Source: CBDFKQ01 sp965248855 | Lineage (GTDB): Bacteria > Bacteroidota > Bacteroidia > Cytophagales > 172606-1 | Reading direction: 5' to 3' | Assembly (NCBI GenBank): GCA_965248855.1 | Contig: CBDFKQ010000011.1 | Coordinates: 434,001 to 498,000 of the forward strand | Length of the DNA: 64,000 bases | Shown here: in pieces, positions 63,461-64,000 of the stretch | Position numbering within the stretch: the stretch's first letter is position 1 | Layout of the letters: every line of letters starts with the position of its first letter | Made by a program: the position numbers and the translations under genes | Notes under the pieces: model-generated | Told to the model about the DNA's origin: nothing | Seen by the model: the letters and a program-made list of their open reading frames with translations, nothing else | Databases searched by the model: none

Positions 63461-64000
63461 ATGACTAATCAGGAAATAATAAGGCTTTTCAGATTAACAG
63501 CTCAATTGCTTGAATTGCACGGAGAAAATGAGTTTAAAATCAGAACTTATACAAATATTGTTCTCACACTTGAAGATATGCGGTATGAGTACAATGATGT
63601 TAAAAATGAACCCGATAAACTTACAGGCATCGGTAAAACCTTTATAGAAAAAATAAATGAAATTGAAAGAACCGGAAGTTTTTCAGAATTAAAAAAATTA
63701 CTTGATATCACTCCTGATGGATTAATCGAAATGTTTTCCATTAAAGGTTTGGGAGCAAAAAAAATTAAAACATTATGGCAAGAGCATAATATTACCAATA
63801 TTAACGATTTATTACTAGCCTGCGAAAATAATACGTTGGCTACATTAAAAGGATTTGGAGAAAAAACGCAGGAAAGTATAAAACAAACATTAATATTTAA
63901 GCAACAATCCGTTGGTAAGTTGCTTTATGCCACGGCAGAAGATTTGGTTACTGTTATTGAAGGAGAGTTTATTAAAAACGATTTATATGCTATTATAGCA
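63461..64000 (+). CDS. DNA polymerase/3'-5' exonuclease PolX, N-terminal part
   Basis: The first 180 codons run to the right edge without a stop. MTNQEIIRLFRLTAQLLELHGENEFKIRTY opens an HHH_8-type domain, followed by helix-hairpin-helix units LTGIGKTFIEKI, FSIKGLGAKKIKTLW and LKGFGEKTQESI. This order is that of bacterial family X polymerases, which have a pol-beta-like core followed by a PHP exonuclease, used in base-excision repair. The polymerase and PHP parts are outside the window. Start supported by the -7 box 27 bases upstream. Confidence 0.88.
   Translation, partial: MTNQEIIRLFRLTAQLLELHGENEFKIRTYTNIVLTLEDMRYEYNDVKNEPDKLTGIGKTFIEKINEIERTGSFSELKKLLDITPDGLIEMFSIKGLGAKKIKTLWQEHNITNINDLLLACENNTLATLKGFGEKTQESIKQTLIFKQQSVGKLLYATAEDLVTVIEGEFIKNDLYAIIA

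Overview
The window looks like a chromosome segment of an AT-rich member of Bacteroidota, most likely the Chitinophagaceae/Sphingobacteriia side. The evidence is the low GC, promoters of the TAnnTTTG type, an almost complete lack of Shine-Dalgarno sequences, secreted proteins ending in type IX secretion (T9SS) sorting domains or a gliding-motility-type C-terminal domain, and families typical of that phylum (DUF2723 membrane protein, DUF1080 proteins, TPR-sensor kinases, DNRLRE proteins). It is mostly ordinary housekeeping and secretome DNA with a few accessory spots.

Layout. 1-6.1 kb: start of a peroxiredoxin gene, then a minus-strand run of four envelope or secreted proteins (LTXXQ-like, DNRLRE+LRR, lipoprotein, T9SS lipase-like hydrolase) ending in a strong hairpin terminator. 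6.1-10.5 kb: a small unknown protein with a paralogue at 58.8 kb, an interspersed repeat, a trans-sulfuration enzyme, and an IS110-family element inserted into the loop of a palindromic repeat. 10.5-20.2 kb: VOC dioxygenase-like protein, acyltransferase, TerB-like protein, DUF2723 protein, a BadF-type kinase, glycyl-tRNA synthetase, gamma-carbonic anhydrase and a PolB-type exonuclease. 20.2-36 kb: frameshifted M14 peptidase, trehalose synthase-maltokinase fusion, a sensor without a kinase domain, a glycosyltransferase, a very large esterase with nine FN3 modules, a frameshifted aspartoacylase-like gene and an SMP-30-like protein. 36.0-36.8 kb: a 163-nt tRNA-like RNA with its own promoter and terminator, divergent from an Lrp/AsnC regulator gene, with a perfect 22-bp palindrome between them. 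36.9-46.2 kb: T9SS SGNH hydrolase, SHMT, M13 peptidase, DoxX, MscS. 46.3-52.5 kb: TrmB, a three-gene sugar-oxidation group (two DUF1080 proteins and a sorbosone-dehydrogenase-like protein fused to a cupredoxin domain), and a Cpn10-like protein. 52.5-64 kb: HTH transposase remnant, galactose mutarotase, TPR histidine kinase, GH8 glucanase, the second paralogue, an esterase, a secreted unknown, an EVE protein, a small exported protein and the start of a PolX gene.

How it fits together. Carbohydrate handling recurs: GH8 glucanase, galactose mutarotase, TreS-Mak, DUF1080/dehydrogenase genes and GlcNAc-kinase-like protein. This suggests a saprophytic polymer degrader with a large exported proteome. 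The most unusual item is the tRNA-like RNA: a full cloverleaf with an encoded CCA end, an aspartate-type anticodon loop (GUC) and discriminator G, but a 90-nt structured variable region. Its placement opposite an Lrp-type regulator with a shared palindrome suggests a regulatory unit. Other notable points are a candidate IS110 bridge RNA, several families of dispersed repeats, and three genes broken by single frameshifts, two of them in A/T homopolymers and one beside a C run, which could be assembly errors, slippage or genuine decay.
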